A stretch of DNA of 56,746 nt. Source: Holdemania massiliensis AP2 (GTDB lineage Bacteria > Bacillota_I > Bacilli_A > Erysipelotrichales > Erysipelotrichaceae). The stretch covers positions 504,077 through 560,822 of the forward strand of contig NZ_HE998567.1 in the NCBI RefSeq assembly GCF_000327285.1, in the 5' to 3' direction. Below the pieces are notes generated by a model, which was not told where the DNA came from, made no database searches, and saw only the letters and a list, made by a program, of their open reading frames with translations. The stretch's first letter is position 1; every line of letters starts with the position of its first letter. The translations under genes were made by a program, and so were the position numbers. Of the stretch, positions 45,388 to 54,539 are shown piece after piece.

Positions 45388-46804
45388 ATGTTTGAATATT
45401 CGATTCAGGAATTGGCAGACGGCATGCGTTTGGGACGCTGGACCAGTCGGAGTCTGATCGAAGAAGCGCTGCGGCGGGTTGCCCAGCGCGATCAGTCAGG
45501 CCCATGCTTAAATTCGATCGCCGAGATCAATCCGGAAGCACTGTGGATCGCTGATGGACTGGATCGGGAGCTGAAGGAAAAAGGTCCGCGCAGCCTGCTG
45601 CATGGCTTGCCGGTAGTGGTCAAAGATAATATCTGTACCGCCGGCATGATGCATACAACCGCCGGTTCCGCGGCACTGGCGGATTTCTATGCTCCGCAGG
45701 ACGCAGAAGTCGTTCAACGCTTAAAAGCGGCTGGTGCTGTGATCCTCGGCAAGGCGTGTTTATCCGAATTTGCCTATTGGGTGGCCCGCTCCCGCAAAAT
45801 GCCTTCGGGGTTCAGTTCCCGCAGCGGTCAGGTGGTCAATCCCTATGATCCTGAACTGGATCCTTCCGGAAGCAGTTCCGGTTCTGCCGTTGCCGTGGCG
45901 GCTGAACTCGTTCCGTTTTCAATCGGAACAGAAACCAACGGCTCGCTGGTTTCACCGGCCCGCAATAACGCGGTGGCTACGATCAAGCCGACGGTCGGCT
46001 TAATTTCCCGCAGCGGGATCATTCCGATTTCCGTCATGCAGGATACCGCCGGGCCGATGGGCAAGTCGATCGCCGATTGTGCCGTGGTGCTGGATGCCTT
46101 ATGGGGCAGAGATCCGCAGGATCCGGCAACGCAGGGCCTGTCCGGAGCATTTTCACTTTGCCCAGGCGTTAAACCGTGGTGTTCAGGGATTGAGAATCGG
46201 CGTTTTAACCTTTGAAGATGCTGAGCAGGATGACAGTGAAAACGCGGTGTTAAGTCAGGCGGAGACATTCTTAAAACAACAGGGAGCCGTATTGGTGCCG
46301 GTTTCCTTGCCAAGCGGCCGGTTAAACAATCTGCCGGTATTAGAACATGAGTTTAAAAGCGGAATCAATGCCTGGTTAGGCTCGGTAAGGGGACATACCA
46401 CAATTCAAAGCCTGGATGATATTTTGGCGTATAATCATCAGCATGCCCGCACCTGCCTGCGTTATGGTCAGGATCTGTTGGAAAGCAGCAATCGTCATTC
46501 CGGCACCTTGCGGGAAGCGGATTATCTGAACCAGCGCCTGGCATTGATCCGTCAGACACGAACCGAGGGGATTGACAGGCTGTTAGAGGAGCATCAGCTG
46601 GATTGTTTAATGACGGTGAAAATCACCGGCTATGCTCCAATTGCCGGTTATCCCTGCGCAGCGATCTGTGCCCAAAGTCCAAGTCTGGGAACACCGTTAT
46701 CCTTGTTGTTTTTGGGGACAGCCTGGAGTGAAGAAACGCTGATCGCCGTGGCGCAGACGGTCGAAAGCCGCATGGCGGCCCGTATCGCTCCGCGCTTCAA
46801 ATAG
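45388..46804 (+). pseudogene. amidase-signature protein, frame broken by one base
   Basis: The first part (45388 to about 46150) has the catalytic Lys in LPVVVKDNICTAG, the Gly/Ser loop DPSGSSSGSAVA and the nucleophile Ser in GTETNGSLVSPA, all amidase-signature hallmarks. At a four-T run (46150-46153) the frame shifts; with one T less, GLSGAFHFAQALNRG continues into QGLRIGVLTFEDAEQDD and on to 46804, for about 471 residues. It resembles GatA-like and peptide amidases; no gatB or gatC is near, so it is unlikely to be GatA. Substrate unknown. AGGGGGAATTTT precedes the start. The break may be a sequence error. Confidence 0.8.
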
Positions 46805-46807
46805 AAA

Positions 46808-46866
46808 AAAAGCATACTGGGAAAGGGGCTTTCAGGCCTTACTTACAAAATTCCCGTATGCTTTTA
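46808..46866. terminator. bidirectional terminator between amidase and lrgB
   Basis: AAAGCATAC-GGGAA pairs with TTCCC-GTATGCTTT (one bulge), with A and T runs outside, between converging genes. Confidence 0.75.
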
Positions 46867-46880
46867 TATTTTAGAAAGTA

Positions 46881-47558
46881 TCACAGAAACAGCGACAGAA
46901 TGACAGTAAATATTCCCGTAATCCCAATCGCCAGGCCTGCCAGGCCGCCTTCCTGCTCGCCGATCTCAATCGCCTTGGACGTTCCCATTGCATGTGAAGC
47001 CGTGCCCATTGTAATGCCTAGGGCAACGCTGTTTTTGATCTTCAGCTTGTGAAACAGCAGGGGGATGACGATCGAGCCGAGTATACCGGTGATGATGACC
47101 GCAGTGACGGTCACCGCCGGCAAGCCGCCGTTCACCTCACACACGCTGACTGCGATTGGCGTAGTGACCGACTTGGGCAGCAAGGAGCGGGTGATCAGAT
47201 CGTTTAACCCGAGAATCCGGCATAAAAAGGTAACCGAGAGAATCGAGGTCAGCGCTCCCAGAAAAGTTCCGATCAGAATCGCCGTCAAATTCTGCTTTAG
47301 AATTTTGCGCTGGTTCACCATCGGAATGGCCAGCACGCACGTCGCCGGCGTCAGCATCATCGCAATCGCGCTGGTGCTTTCTTTAAACTGGGCATAGGGA
47401 ATCTTCAGCAGCGATAAAATCCCAATCAGGCTGACAATCGAAACCAAAAGCGGATTCAGCCAGGCCTGGCGGGTTCTGCGCTGCAGCCGGCAGGCCAGAA
47501 GATAGACGATCAAGCACAATCCGATAAAGAAAAACGGTCCCTGAAATAAATCCTTCAT
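46881..47558 (-). CDS. lrgB: LrgB/CidB-family membrane protein
   Basis: A 225-residue protein with about six to seven membrane helices. LTPATCVLAIPMVNQR, SLLPKSVTTPIAVSVCEVNGG and the C-terminal GTASHAMGTSKAIEIGEQEGGLAGLAIGI block are LrgB signatures. The LrgAB/CidAB system controls murein hydrolase activity and takes part in pyruvate uptake. It overlaps lrgA by four bases. No lytSR-type regulator lies nearby. Confidence 0.92.
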   Translation of the reverse strand: MKDLFQGPFFFIGLCLIVYLLACRLQRRTRQAWLNPLLVSIVSLIGILSLLKIPYAQFKESTSAIAMMLTPATCVLAIPMVNQRKILKQNLTAILIGTFLGALTSILSVTFLCRILGLNDLITRSLLPKSVTTPIAVSVCEVNGGLPAVTVTAVIITGILGSIVIPLLFHKLKIKNSVALGITMGTASHAMGTSKAIEIGEQEGGLAGLAIGITGIFTVILSLFL

Positions 47559-47917
47559 CGCGGAATCCTCCGTTTCTGAAAACGGGTGATCAGACAGATG
47601 CTGCCGCCAGTGACCAACGCTGTGATTAATGTGCTGAGGACAATGACCAGAAGGATCGGAAGCAGATCGTTTTGAATGGCCGCAAAGCTGTCAAGAATCG
47701 ACACCCCCGCCGGAATGAAGAAAAAAGCCATATTCGCTAACAGAAATCCGGCCACGCCGCGGATATCCTCAACCCGCAAAATCGAGAAGGACAGGCAGGA
47801 GACTAACAGCAGCATCGCTACAATGCTGCCGGGAAAAGCAAACGGAAGCAGGGCGCTGATCACTTCGCCCAACCAGCACAGCAGAAAGACAATCGCGATT
47901 TGTTTTAAAATTTTCAT
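47555..47917 (-). CDS. lrgA: LrgA/CidA-family holin-like protein
   Basis: A 120-residue protein with four membrane segments. FLLCWLGEVISALLPFAFPGSIVAMLLL is the family signature, and FLLANMAFFFIPAGVSILD follows. It works with LrgB at the membrane. The RBS is a GAGGTTCTTT-like stretch behind a good promoter. Confidence 0.9.
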   Translation of the reverse strand: MKILKQIAIVFLLCWLGEVISALLPFAFPGSIVAMLLLVSCLSFSILRVEDIRGVAGFLLANMAFFFIPAGVSILDSFAAIQNDLLPILLVIVLSTLITALVTGGSICLITRFQKRRIPR

Positions 47918-47952
47918 AAGAGAAAGAACCTCGCTTTAAAAATATCTTTACC

Positions 47953-47981
47953 AGTATACCGAAAATAAAACCGTGTTGCAA
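47953..47981 (-). promoter_or_regulatory. promoter of lrgAB
   Basis: Minus strand: TTGCAA, 17 bases, TATACT, 35 bases before the lrgA start. Confidence 0.6.
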
Positions 47982-48093
47982 CCGCAGATTCAGCATGGAA
48001 GCGCATTCTTTGAGCATTTTTTATCAAACTGAACACAGGGATGGGTAAATGCTTAAAAAACCGGCGAAACCGTTTCTTTTCGGCCGCGTTTCC

Positions 48094-48122
48094 TTTAAAT
48101 TTAAACGCTGGTTTGTTATAAT
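48094..48122 (+). promoter_or_regulatory. promoter of smc-ftsY-ylxM
   Basis: TTTAAA, 17 bases, TATAAT with TGT extension, 28 bases before the smc start at 48151. Confidence 0.6.
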
Positions 48123-48150
48123 ACATAGATGGAGTGAGAAGGAGGATGCC

Positions 48151-51090
48151 ATGTTTCTAAAACGAATAGAAATGCAGGGCTTTAAATCGTTCGCGGATAA
48201 AGTTGTGATCCAATTTGATCATGACGTAACCGGGATCGTAGGTCCAAACGGATGCGGCAAAAGCAATATCACCGACGCTATCCGCTGGGTCTTAGGCGAA
48301 CAGTCGGTAAAGTCTTTGCGCGGCAATGCGATGACCGATGTCATCTTTGCCGGCAGCGCTGACCGCCGCATGGTCAACATGGCTGAGGTTACCCTTGTCT
48401 TTGACAACAGCCGCCGGGATCTCAACAGCGAGCTGGATGAAATAGAAGTCACACGCCGGCTTTACCGCAACAACGGTGAAGCCCAGTATTTGATCAACCG
48501 CAACCCCGTCCGGCTAAAGGACGTTGTGGATCTGATTCTGGACAGCGGCTTGGGAAAAGATTCTCTGTCGATGATTTCTCAGGGCAACATCAGTTCATTC
48601 GCCGAAGCCAAGCCGATCGAACGGCGGGCAATTTTCGAGGATGCCGCCGGCGTCAGCAAATACAAGAAACGCAAGCTGGAATCCCTGTCCAAGCTGGAGC
48701 GGACCAAGGAAAATCTGGACCGCACGCAGGACATCTTAAGCGAACTGGAGCGGCAGGTATCGCCGTTAAAACGGCAGGCCCGCAAAGCCGAAATCTATCG
48801 TGAAAAGAAAGCCCGGCTGCAGGAAATCGAGATCGCCGTTCTGGTTGAGGAAATCACCCATCTTAACCAGCAGATTGATGAAGCGGTGAAAACGCTGTTC
48901 GATATTGAAAACGCGACGACGATGCAGCAGACGACAATTCAGGTGCATGAAACGGCCAATCTGGAAGCGAAGAAAGATTCCAATGCGCTGGAGATGGAAA
49001 TCAATAAGCTGCAGGAAGAACTGATGCGGGTGATCAATGAAATTCAGACCTTGGAAACCCGCAAGATTGAGCTGGATGAAAAGCGCAAATATGCGATTGA
49101 AGTCGGCACGCGTGAGGAAAAAGCGAAGCAGATGCAGTCGTTGTTGGAAGAAGCGCGCTTTGAGTACGAGGATCGTCAGCAGCGTTTGGATCAGCTGCAG
49201 CGCGATGTTGCGCTGCTTTCCCAGCAGCTTTCTCAAACAGCGATGGAACTGGCGGAAAATTCACAGAAAAACGATGAGGCGGCCGGGATTCTTCGACGCT
49301 TACAGAACCGCAAAGAGGTATTGGAAAACCTAGCTCGTCAGCCGTTCAATTCCCAAGCCGGCGTGAAGGCAGTTATGGATTCCCAAGCGTTTCTGCCGGG
49401 GGTCTTAGGCGTTGTCGCTAAGGTGCTGGAGCCGGAAAAGGGTTATGAGGAAGCCATCTCCGTCGCTTTGGGCGGCGCCATGTACAACATTGTAACAACC
49501 GATGAAGCCAGTGCCCGCCAGGCGATCAGCTTCTTAAAAAAGAATCAGAGCGGCCGGGCGACATTCCTGCCGATCCGCGTGCTGAAGCCGCGCTGGATCG
49601 CCCAGGATCACCGCATTATCGCGCAGAACACTGAGGGCTTTCTCGGTGTGGCCAGTGACTTTATTCATTGCGCTCCGCAGTTTGAGCTGGTCAGTCAGTC
49701 GCTGCTGCAGAATGTCTTAGTCTGTGACACGCTGGAACATGGCAACATCTTGGCTGATCTGCTGAAGTTCAGTTATAAAATCGTAACTTTGGAGGGGGAT
49801 GTGATTCACCGCGGCGGATCCATGACCGGCGGCAAAGCCCGCAACGGCTCATCCTTAATGACCGTCCAGCGGGAACTGGAAGAAATCACCGGTACGATTC
49901 AATCCCAGCAGGCGAAGTGTCAGCTGGCGCAGAAGGCCTTGGAGCAATCCAGCCGCAAGCGCTCGGAGCTGGAACGTTCGCTGACGGAAAAACGCATTGC
50001 CAGCGCGCAGCTGGAACCGGTCGTCGATGCCAAGCGTGCCAAATATGAACGCTTGAAAAACGATTATGAGCTCTTGGCGCCGGAAGCGGTTGAAGGCGAT
50101 CAGGAAACGTTTGCGGATTCGCTGATCACCTCATTGAATCAAGCTTATTCACGCCGTGATGAGATCACAACGTCATTGTCCCAGAAGCGGCAGCAGCGGA
50201 TGAAGCTGACTGCGGATATCGAAAGGCGTGAGCAGCAGATCCGCCAGATCCGCCGCGAATTGGAAACCGCAACGGCCAGTTCTCACGCGATACAGCTGGA
50301 CAAGGCTAAAATTGAAACCCGTCTGGAAAACAATCTGGCGCGTTTGACGAGCGAATATCAGCTGACTTACGAATACGCGCGGACCAAGGTTGAGGAAAGC
50401 CATATTGAAAACGCCCGTGAGGAAGTGCTGCAGCTGCGCTCGGAAATCGAAGCGCTCGGCAACATCAACATGAATGCGCCGGAGGAATACACCGAGGTCA
50501 ACGAGCGCTATGAATTCATGCGCAAGCAGGTGGACGATCTGATGGCCAGCCGGGATAAAATTCTTTCCGCGATTGATGAGATGGACGAGGTCATGGTCAG
50601 GCAGTTTAAGGGAATGTTCGATAAGATTAATGAGGAGCTCGGCGATACCTTCCGCGCCCTGTTTGGCGGCGGCAAGGCCAGGCTGATCCTGGAAGATCCG
50701 ACCGATCTGTTGAATACCGGCATTGACATCGACGTTCAGCCGCCGGGCAAGTCGGTACAGAATATCCGCCTGTTCTCCGGTGGTGAGAAGAGCTTGATCG
50801 CGATCAGCGTACTGTTTGCGATTCTGAAGGCCCGGCCGGTTCCGTTATGTATCTTTGACGAAGTTGAGGCCGCGCTGGATCAGGGCAACGTGGAGCGCTT
50901 TGCCCGCTACATCAAAAATTTCAGCGAACGGACGCAGTTTATCGTCGTTACTCACCGGCCGGGAACGATGGGCCAGTGCGACGTGCTGTATGGCGTTACG
51001 ATGCAGAAGCAGGGTGTTTCCCAGATGCTGAAAGTGGAACTGACCGATGCAATTGAAATGGCCGATACCAAGGAGGTGCAGCCGGCATGA
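48151..51090 (+). CDS. smc: chromosome segregation ATPase Smc, short-armed
   Basis: A 979-residue protein. The N-terminal head has GPNGCGKSN (residues 31-39) and LDSGLGKDSLSMISQG; then coiled coil 1 (about 165-395), a hinge (about 400-560, VLGVVAKVLEPEKGYEEAISVALGG to GGSMTGGK), coiled coil 2 (about 565-800) and the C-terminal head with LFSGGEKSL (about 872) and CIFDEVEAALD. Bacillus Smc has about 1186 residues, so each arm is some 80-100 residues shorter. Motifs are complete and no frame break is seen. AAGGAGGATGCC precedes the ATG at 48151. ftsY overlaps the stop (ATGA). Confidence 0.95.
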   Translation: MFLKRIEMQGFKSFADKVVIQFDHDVTGIVGPNGCGKSNITDAIRWVLGEQSVKSLRGNAMTDVIFAGSADRRMVNMAEVTLVFDNSRRDLNSELDEIEVTRRLYRNNGEAQYLINRNPVRLKDVVDLILDSGLGKDSLSMISQGNISSFAEAKPIERRAIFEDAAGVSKYKKRKLESLSKLERTKENLDRTQDILSELERQVSPLKRQARKAEIYREKKARLQEIEIAVLVEEITHLNQQIDEAVKTLFDIENATTMQQTTIQVHETANLEAKKDSNALEMEINKLQEELMRVINEIQTLETRKIELDEKRKYAIEVGTREEKAKQMQSLLEEARFEYEDRQQRLDQLQRDVALLSQQLSQTAMELAENSQKNDEAAGILRRLQNRKEVLENLARQPFNSQAGVKAVMDSQAFLPGVLGVVAKVLEPEKGYEEAISVALGGAMYNIVTTDEASARQAISFLKKNQSGRATFLPIRVLKPRWIAQDHRIIAQNTEGFLGVASDFIHCAPQFELVSQSLLQNVLVCDTLEHGNILADLLKFSYKIVTLEGDVIHRGGSMTGGKARNGSSLMTVQRELEEITGTIQSQQAKCQLAQKALEQSSRKRSELERSLTEKRIASAQLEPVVDAKRAKYERLKNDYELLAPEAVEGDQETFADSLITSLNQAYSRRDEITTSLSQKRQQRMKLTADIERREQQIRQIRRELETATASSHAIQLDKAKIETRLENNLARLTSEYQLTYEYARTKVEESHIENAREEVLQLRSEIEALGNINMNAPEEYTEVNERYEFMRKQVDDLMASRDKILSAIDEMDEVMVRQFKGMFDKINEELGDTFRALFGGGKARLILEDPTDLLNTGIDIDVQPPGKSVQNIRLFSGGEKSLIAISVLFAILKARPVPLCIFDEVEAALDQGNVERFARYIKNFSERTQFIVVTHRPGTMGQCDVLYGVTMQKQGVSQMLKVELTDAIEMADTKEVQPA

Positions 51091-52058
51091 GTTTCTTTGA
51101 TACATTAAAAGAGAAGTTCTCTAAGAAAAAAGATGGCGACCGCTATCTGAGCGGCTTTAATAAGACCAGCGATACGATGGGGAAAAAGCTCAATAAGATG
51201 GCGTTTGGCTTCAACGGCGTGACCGAAGACTTTCTGGAAGAATTAATGATCGTGCTCTTGGAAAGCGACGTTGGAATTCAGACCGCAGAGAAAATCTGCG
51301 ATCAGCTGAAAACAACGGTCGATCAATACCGCTATGTTACGTTCAAAGACGTGATGGCCTTTCTGATGGAGATTATGCAGAACATCTATCTGGAAAGCCC
51401 GGACGCTTCTATCATCATGAATGAAAACGGGCCGACCGTCATCTTGATGGTCGGTGTCAACGGCAGCGGCAAGACCACAACCTGTGCCAAGCTGACCAAG
51501 CTTTATCAAAGCCAGGGCAAAAAAGTCGGCGTCGTCGCTGCGGATACGTTCCGCGCCGGTGCGATTGAACAGCTGGCGCGCTGGGCGGACAAACTGGGTG
51601 TTCCGTGCATCAAAGGCCGTGAAAACGGCGATCCCAGCAGTGTGCTGGTCGATGGCTGCCGCTATGCCAAAGAACACGGTTTGGACATCCTGCTGTGCGA
51701 TACTGCCGGACGGCTGCAGAACAAGGTCAACCTGATGAACGAACTGGCAAAGATGCGCAAGGTCATCGGCCGGGAAATTGAAGGAGCACCGCATGATGTC
51801 TGGCTGGTTCTCGATTCCACAACCGGACAAAACGGTCTGTCTCAGGCCAAGATTTTTCAGGAAGTCACCGATGTCACCGGCATCATCCTGACCAAAATGG
51901 ATGGCACGGCCAAAGGCGGAATCGTCCTGGCGATCAAGGATGTGCTGCATATTCCAGTTTATTATCTGGGCTTAGGTGAAAAAGAAGATGACCTTAAGCC
52001 GTTTGATTTGGATCTGTATCTCTACAGCATCTCGGAAGGAATCCGGGATGTCGGATAA
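51087..52058 (+). CDS. ftsY: signal recognition particle receptor FtsY
   Basis: A 323-residue GTPase that receives SRP-ribosome complexes at the membrane. It has an N domain, then G1 GVNGSGKTTTCAKL (about residue 123), DTFRAGAIEQLARWA, DTAGRLQNKVNLMNEL (G3), TKMDGTAKGG (G4) and GLGEKEDDLKPFD at the end. The acidic A domain is nearly absent, as in other Firmicutes. Coupled to smc, and overlapping ylxM by 11 bases. Confidence 0.96.
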   Translation: MSFFDTLKEKFSKKKDGDRYLSGFNKTSDTMGKKLNKMAFGFNGVTEDFLEELMIVLLESDVGIQTAEKICDQLKTTVDQYRYVTFKDVMAFLMEIMQNIYLESPDASIIMNENGPTVILMVGVNGSGKTTTCAKLTKLYQSQGKKVGVVAADTFRAGAIEQLARWADKLGVPCIKGRENGDPSSVLVDGCRYAKEHGLDILLCDTAGRLQNKVNLMNELAKMRKVIGREIEGAPHDVWLVLDSTTGQNGLSQAKIFQEVTDVTGIILTKMDGTAKGGIVLAIKDVLHIPVYYLGLGEKEDDLKPFDLDLYLYSISEGIRDVG

Positions 52059-52374
52059 AGAATTAGCTCAAACCGAGCGCATGAATCTTCTGATTGATTT
52101 CTATGGAACGCTGCTGACCGAAAAACAGCGCCAGATTCTGGGATACTATTTTGAAGAAGATTATTCGCTCTCGGAAATCGCCGAGCTGCAGCAAACCAGC
52201 CGCAGCGCCGTGTACGATCTTCTGAAACGCTGTGAAAAGATTTTGGAAGATTATGAATCGAAACTTCACCTGCTGCGTCACTATCAGGTTCGCATTGCGC
52301 AATATGAAAAGTTAAAAGCGCTGCACATTGCCGAAGTTGACGCACTGGTTGAGGTCTGTATGCAGACAGAATAA
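52048..52374 (+). CDS. ylxM: YlxM-type DNA-binding protein (UPF0122)
   Basis: A 108-residue helix-turn-helix protein (LTEKQRQILGYYFEEDYSLSEIAELQQTSRSAVYDLLKRCEKIL, sigma-70 region 4-like). It is known as the partner gene of ffh in the SRP operon. The ATG at 52048 follows GGAAGGAATCCGGG. Here the next gene is ackA and not ffh, a break in the usual order. Confidence 0.92.
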   Translation: MSDKELAQTERMNLLIDFYGTLLTEKQRQILGYYFEEDYSLSEIAELQQTSRSAVYDLLKRCEKILEDYESKLHLLRHYQVRIAQYEKLKALHIAEVDALVEVCMQTE

Positions 52375-52386
52375 ATGGAGGTACAT

Positions 52387-53583
52387 ATGAGTAAAGTTAT
52401 TTCAGTCAACGCAGGCAGTTCATCCCTTAAGTTCCAGCTGTTCAACATGCCCGAAGAAGAGGTTCTGACTTCCGGCGTCGCGGAACGAATTGGTTTGGAC
52501 GAAGGCATTTTCACGATCAAGGTCAACGGGGAAAAACACACGCAGAACCTGCCGATCAAGGATCACAAGGTTGCGGTTGAGCTGCTTTTGGAAGCCCTGG
52601 TCAAATATCACATCGTTGAAAGTCTGGATGAAATTTCCGCAGCCGGCCACCGGATCGTTCAGGGCGGCGCCTACTTCGATCAGTCCGTTAAAGTAGACGG
52701 AGATGTTGTGGCGAAGGTCGAAGAACTCGCACCGTTGGCTCCGCTGCACAATCCGGCTCATCTGATTTGTTACCGCGCTTTCTGTGAGGCGCTGCCGAAG
52801 ATCGGTCATGTCTTTGTCTTTGATACGGCCTTCCATCAGACGATGACACCGGAATCCTATATTTTCCCGGTTCCTTATGAATGGTATACGGAAGACAAGG
52901 TTCGCCGCTACGGCGCCCATGGCACCAGCCACCAGTATGTATCCCAGCGCACAGCTGAACTGATGGGCAAGGATATTGCGGATACCCGCATCATCACCTG
53001 CCATCTGGGCAACGGTGCTTCGATCACGGCGGTCAAGGGCGGCAAATGCGTCAATACGTCGATGGGCTTCACACCGTTAGGCGGGATTATGATGGGCGGC
53101 CGCTGCGGTGATATTGATCCGTCCATTATCTGTCATATCATGGATAAGAAGGGCATCTCGCCGAAAGAAATGGATACGATTTTAAACAAGAAATCCGGCA
53201 TGCTGGGCGTCAGCGGCATTTCCAGTGATGCCCGTGACATTGAAGATGCTGTGAATCAGGGCAATGAACGCGCAATCCTGACTCAGGCGGTTTATGTCAA
53301 CCGCGTCATCAATGTTGTCGGCGGCTACGTCATGCAGATGGGCGGTGTGGATGCGATTGCTTTCACAGCAGGCTTAGGTGAAAACGACACGCACCTGCGT
53401 CATCAGATCCTGAAAAAAATGGAGGAATGCTTAGGTCTGTCGATCAATTATGAACTCAATGACAAGACCCGCGGCAAGGAAGTCTGCATCTCCAATCCAG
53501 AAAGCAAGGTTCAGGTCTATGTTGTTCCGACCAACGAAGAACTCGTGATCGCCCGCGATACCGTTCGTCTGTTGGGGTTATAA
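52387..53583 (+). CDS. ackA: acetate kinase
   Basis: A 398-residue enzyme interconverting acetyl phosphate + ADP and acetate + ATP. VISVNAGSSSLKFQLF is the first signature; AHGTSHQYVSQR, HLGNGASITAVKGGKCVNTSMGFTPLGG and MMGGRCGDIDPS the second; FTAGLGEND near the end. Length normal. GGAGGTACAT precedes the ATG at 52387. pta is not adjacent. Confidence 0.97.
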   Translation: MSKVISVNAGSSSLKFQLFNMPEEEVLTSGVAERIGLDEGIFTIKVNGEKHTQNLPIKDHKVAVELLLEALVKYHIVESLDEISAAGHRIVQGGAYFDQSVKVDGDVVAKVEELAPLAPLHNPAHLICYRAFCEALPKIGHVFVFDTAFHQTMTPESYIFPVPYEWYTEDKVRRYGAHGTSHQYVSQRTAELMGKDIADTRIITCHLGNGASITAVKGGKCVNTSMGFTPLGGIMMGGRCGDIDPSIICHIMDKKGISPKEMDTILNKKSGMLGVSGISSDARDIEDAVNQGNERAILTQAVYVNRVINVVGGYVMQMGGVDAIAFTAGLGENDTHLRHQILKKMEECLGLSINYELNDKTRGKEVCISNPESKVQVYVVPTNEELVIARDTVRLLGL

Positions 53584-53585
53584 GC

Positions 53586-54539
53586 ATGTTTGAAGGACTG
53601 TTATCTTTGATTGAACAGTCTGAGGTCATTACTCTTTACCGTCATATCAATCCGGACTGCGATGCTTTAGGAAGCCAATGGGGGCTTGCCACTTGGTTAA
53701 AGCATCGCTTTCCTTTAAAACGGGTTTATGTGCTGGGACAGCAGAAAATGACCAACGGCTTGTTTGAGGTCAGCGATGTCGTGGATGATGAAACGGTGCG
53801 GAATTCGTTGGCGATTGTACTGGATACGGCTAACGTTCGCCGGATTGACGATGAACGCTGGCAAAGTGCCGGACAGATTGTGCATCTCGACCATCATCCG
53901 CAGATCGAGCATTTTGCGCAGCACGAATATGTGATTGACAGCTATGCGGCAACCTGTGAGATTCTTGCGGAATTCTTCTTCAGTGTCGATCAGGAACCGC
54001 TGGAAGTGGATGTCGCGGAATATTTGTACCGCGGCTTATTGACCGATACATTAAGTTTTAAGACCAGCAATACCACAGAGCATACGCTGGCAATGGCCTC
54101 TTATTTAGCTCAAAGCGGCCTGGATATCCCCAAGATCAACCGCGATCTGTTCGATGTCAGCCTGCATGAATATGAATTCGCCAGTGCGATCCGCGCCAAA
54201 GCAGAGATTCTCGATGAACATCTGATGATCTCGATTGTGGATCAGGCTTTTCTGGAACAATGGGGCATGAATGCTTCCCAAGCGAAAGATCAGGTCTATC
54301 AGTTTGGGGGGATCAAAGAAATCGAGATCTGGGCAATTTTTGCGGCGGATCATGATGATCAGGGAAATACCTGGTGGGCAGGTTCGCTGCGTTCCAAGAC
54401 GCTTCAAATCAATGATATTGCGATGCAGTACCGCGGCGGCGGTCATAAAAATGCAGCCGGCTGCAAGTGCCTGGACAAAGCCAGTCTGAATGCCCTGATT
54501 GATCAGCTGCGCCAGCGGATTAAGGAGATGGCAGAATGA
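53586..54539 (+). CDS. nrnA: NrnA-type DHH phosphoesterase (oligoribonuclease/pAp phosphatase)
   Basis: A 317-residue DHH/DHHA1 protein. LYRHINPDCDALGSQ gives the metal-binding DxD, IVLDTANVRRID the next Asp, VHLDHHPQIEHF the DHH motif, and YRGGGHKNAAGCK the DHHA1 glycine motif. NrnA degrades very short RNAs and dephosphorylates pAp. It starts two bases after ackA. Confidence 0.93.
   Translation: MFEGLLSLIEQSEVITLYRHINPDCDALGSQWGLATWLKHRFPLKRVYVLGQQKMTNGLFEVSDVVDDETVRNSLAIVLDTANVRRIDDERWQSAGQIVHLDHHPQIEHFAQHEYVIDSYAATCEILAEFFFSVDQEPLEVDVAEYLYRGLLTDTLSFKTSNTTEHTLAMASYLAQSGLDIPKINRDLFDVSLHEYEFASAIRAKAEILDEHLMISIVDQAFLEQWGMNASQAKDQVYQFGGIKEIEIWAIFAADHDDQGNTWWAGSLRSKTLQINDIAMQYRGGGHKNAAGCKCLDKASLNALIDQLRQRIKEMAE

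Noticed and set aside
45388-46804. Amidase as GatA of the Glu-tRNA-Gln amidotransferase
   Set aside because: No gatC or gatB nearby and the sequence around the active site is closer to general amidases.
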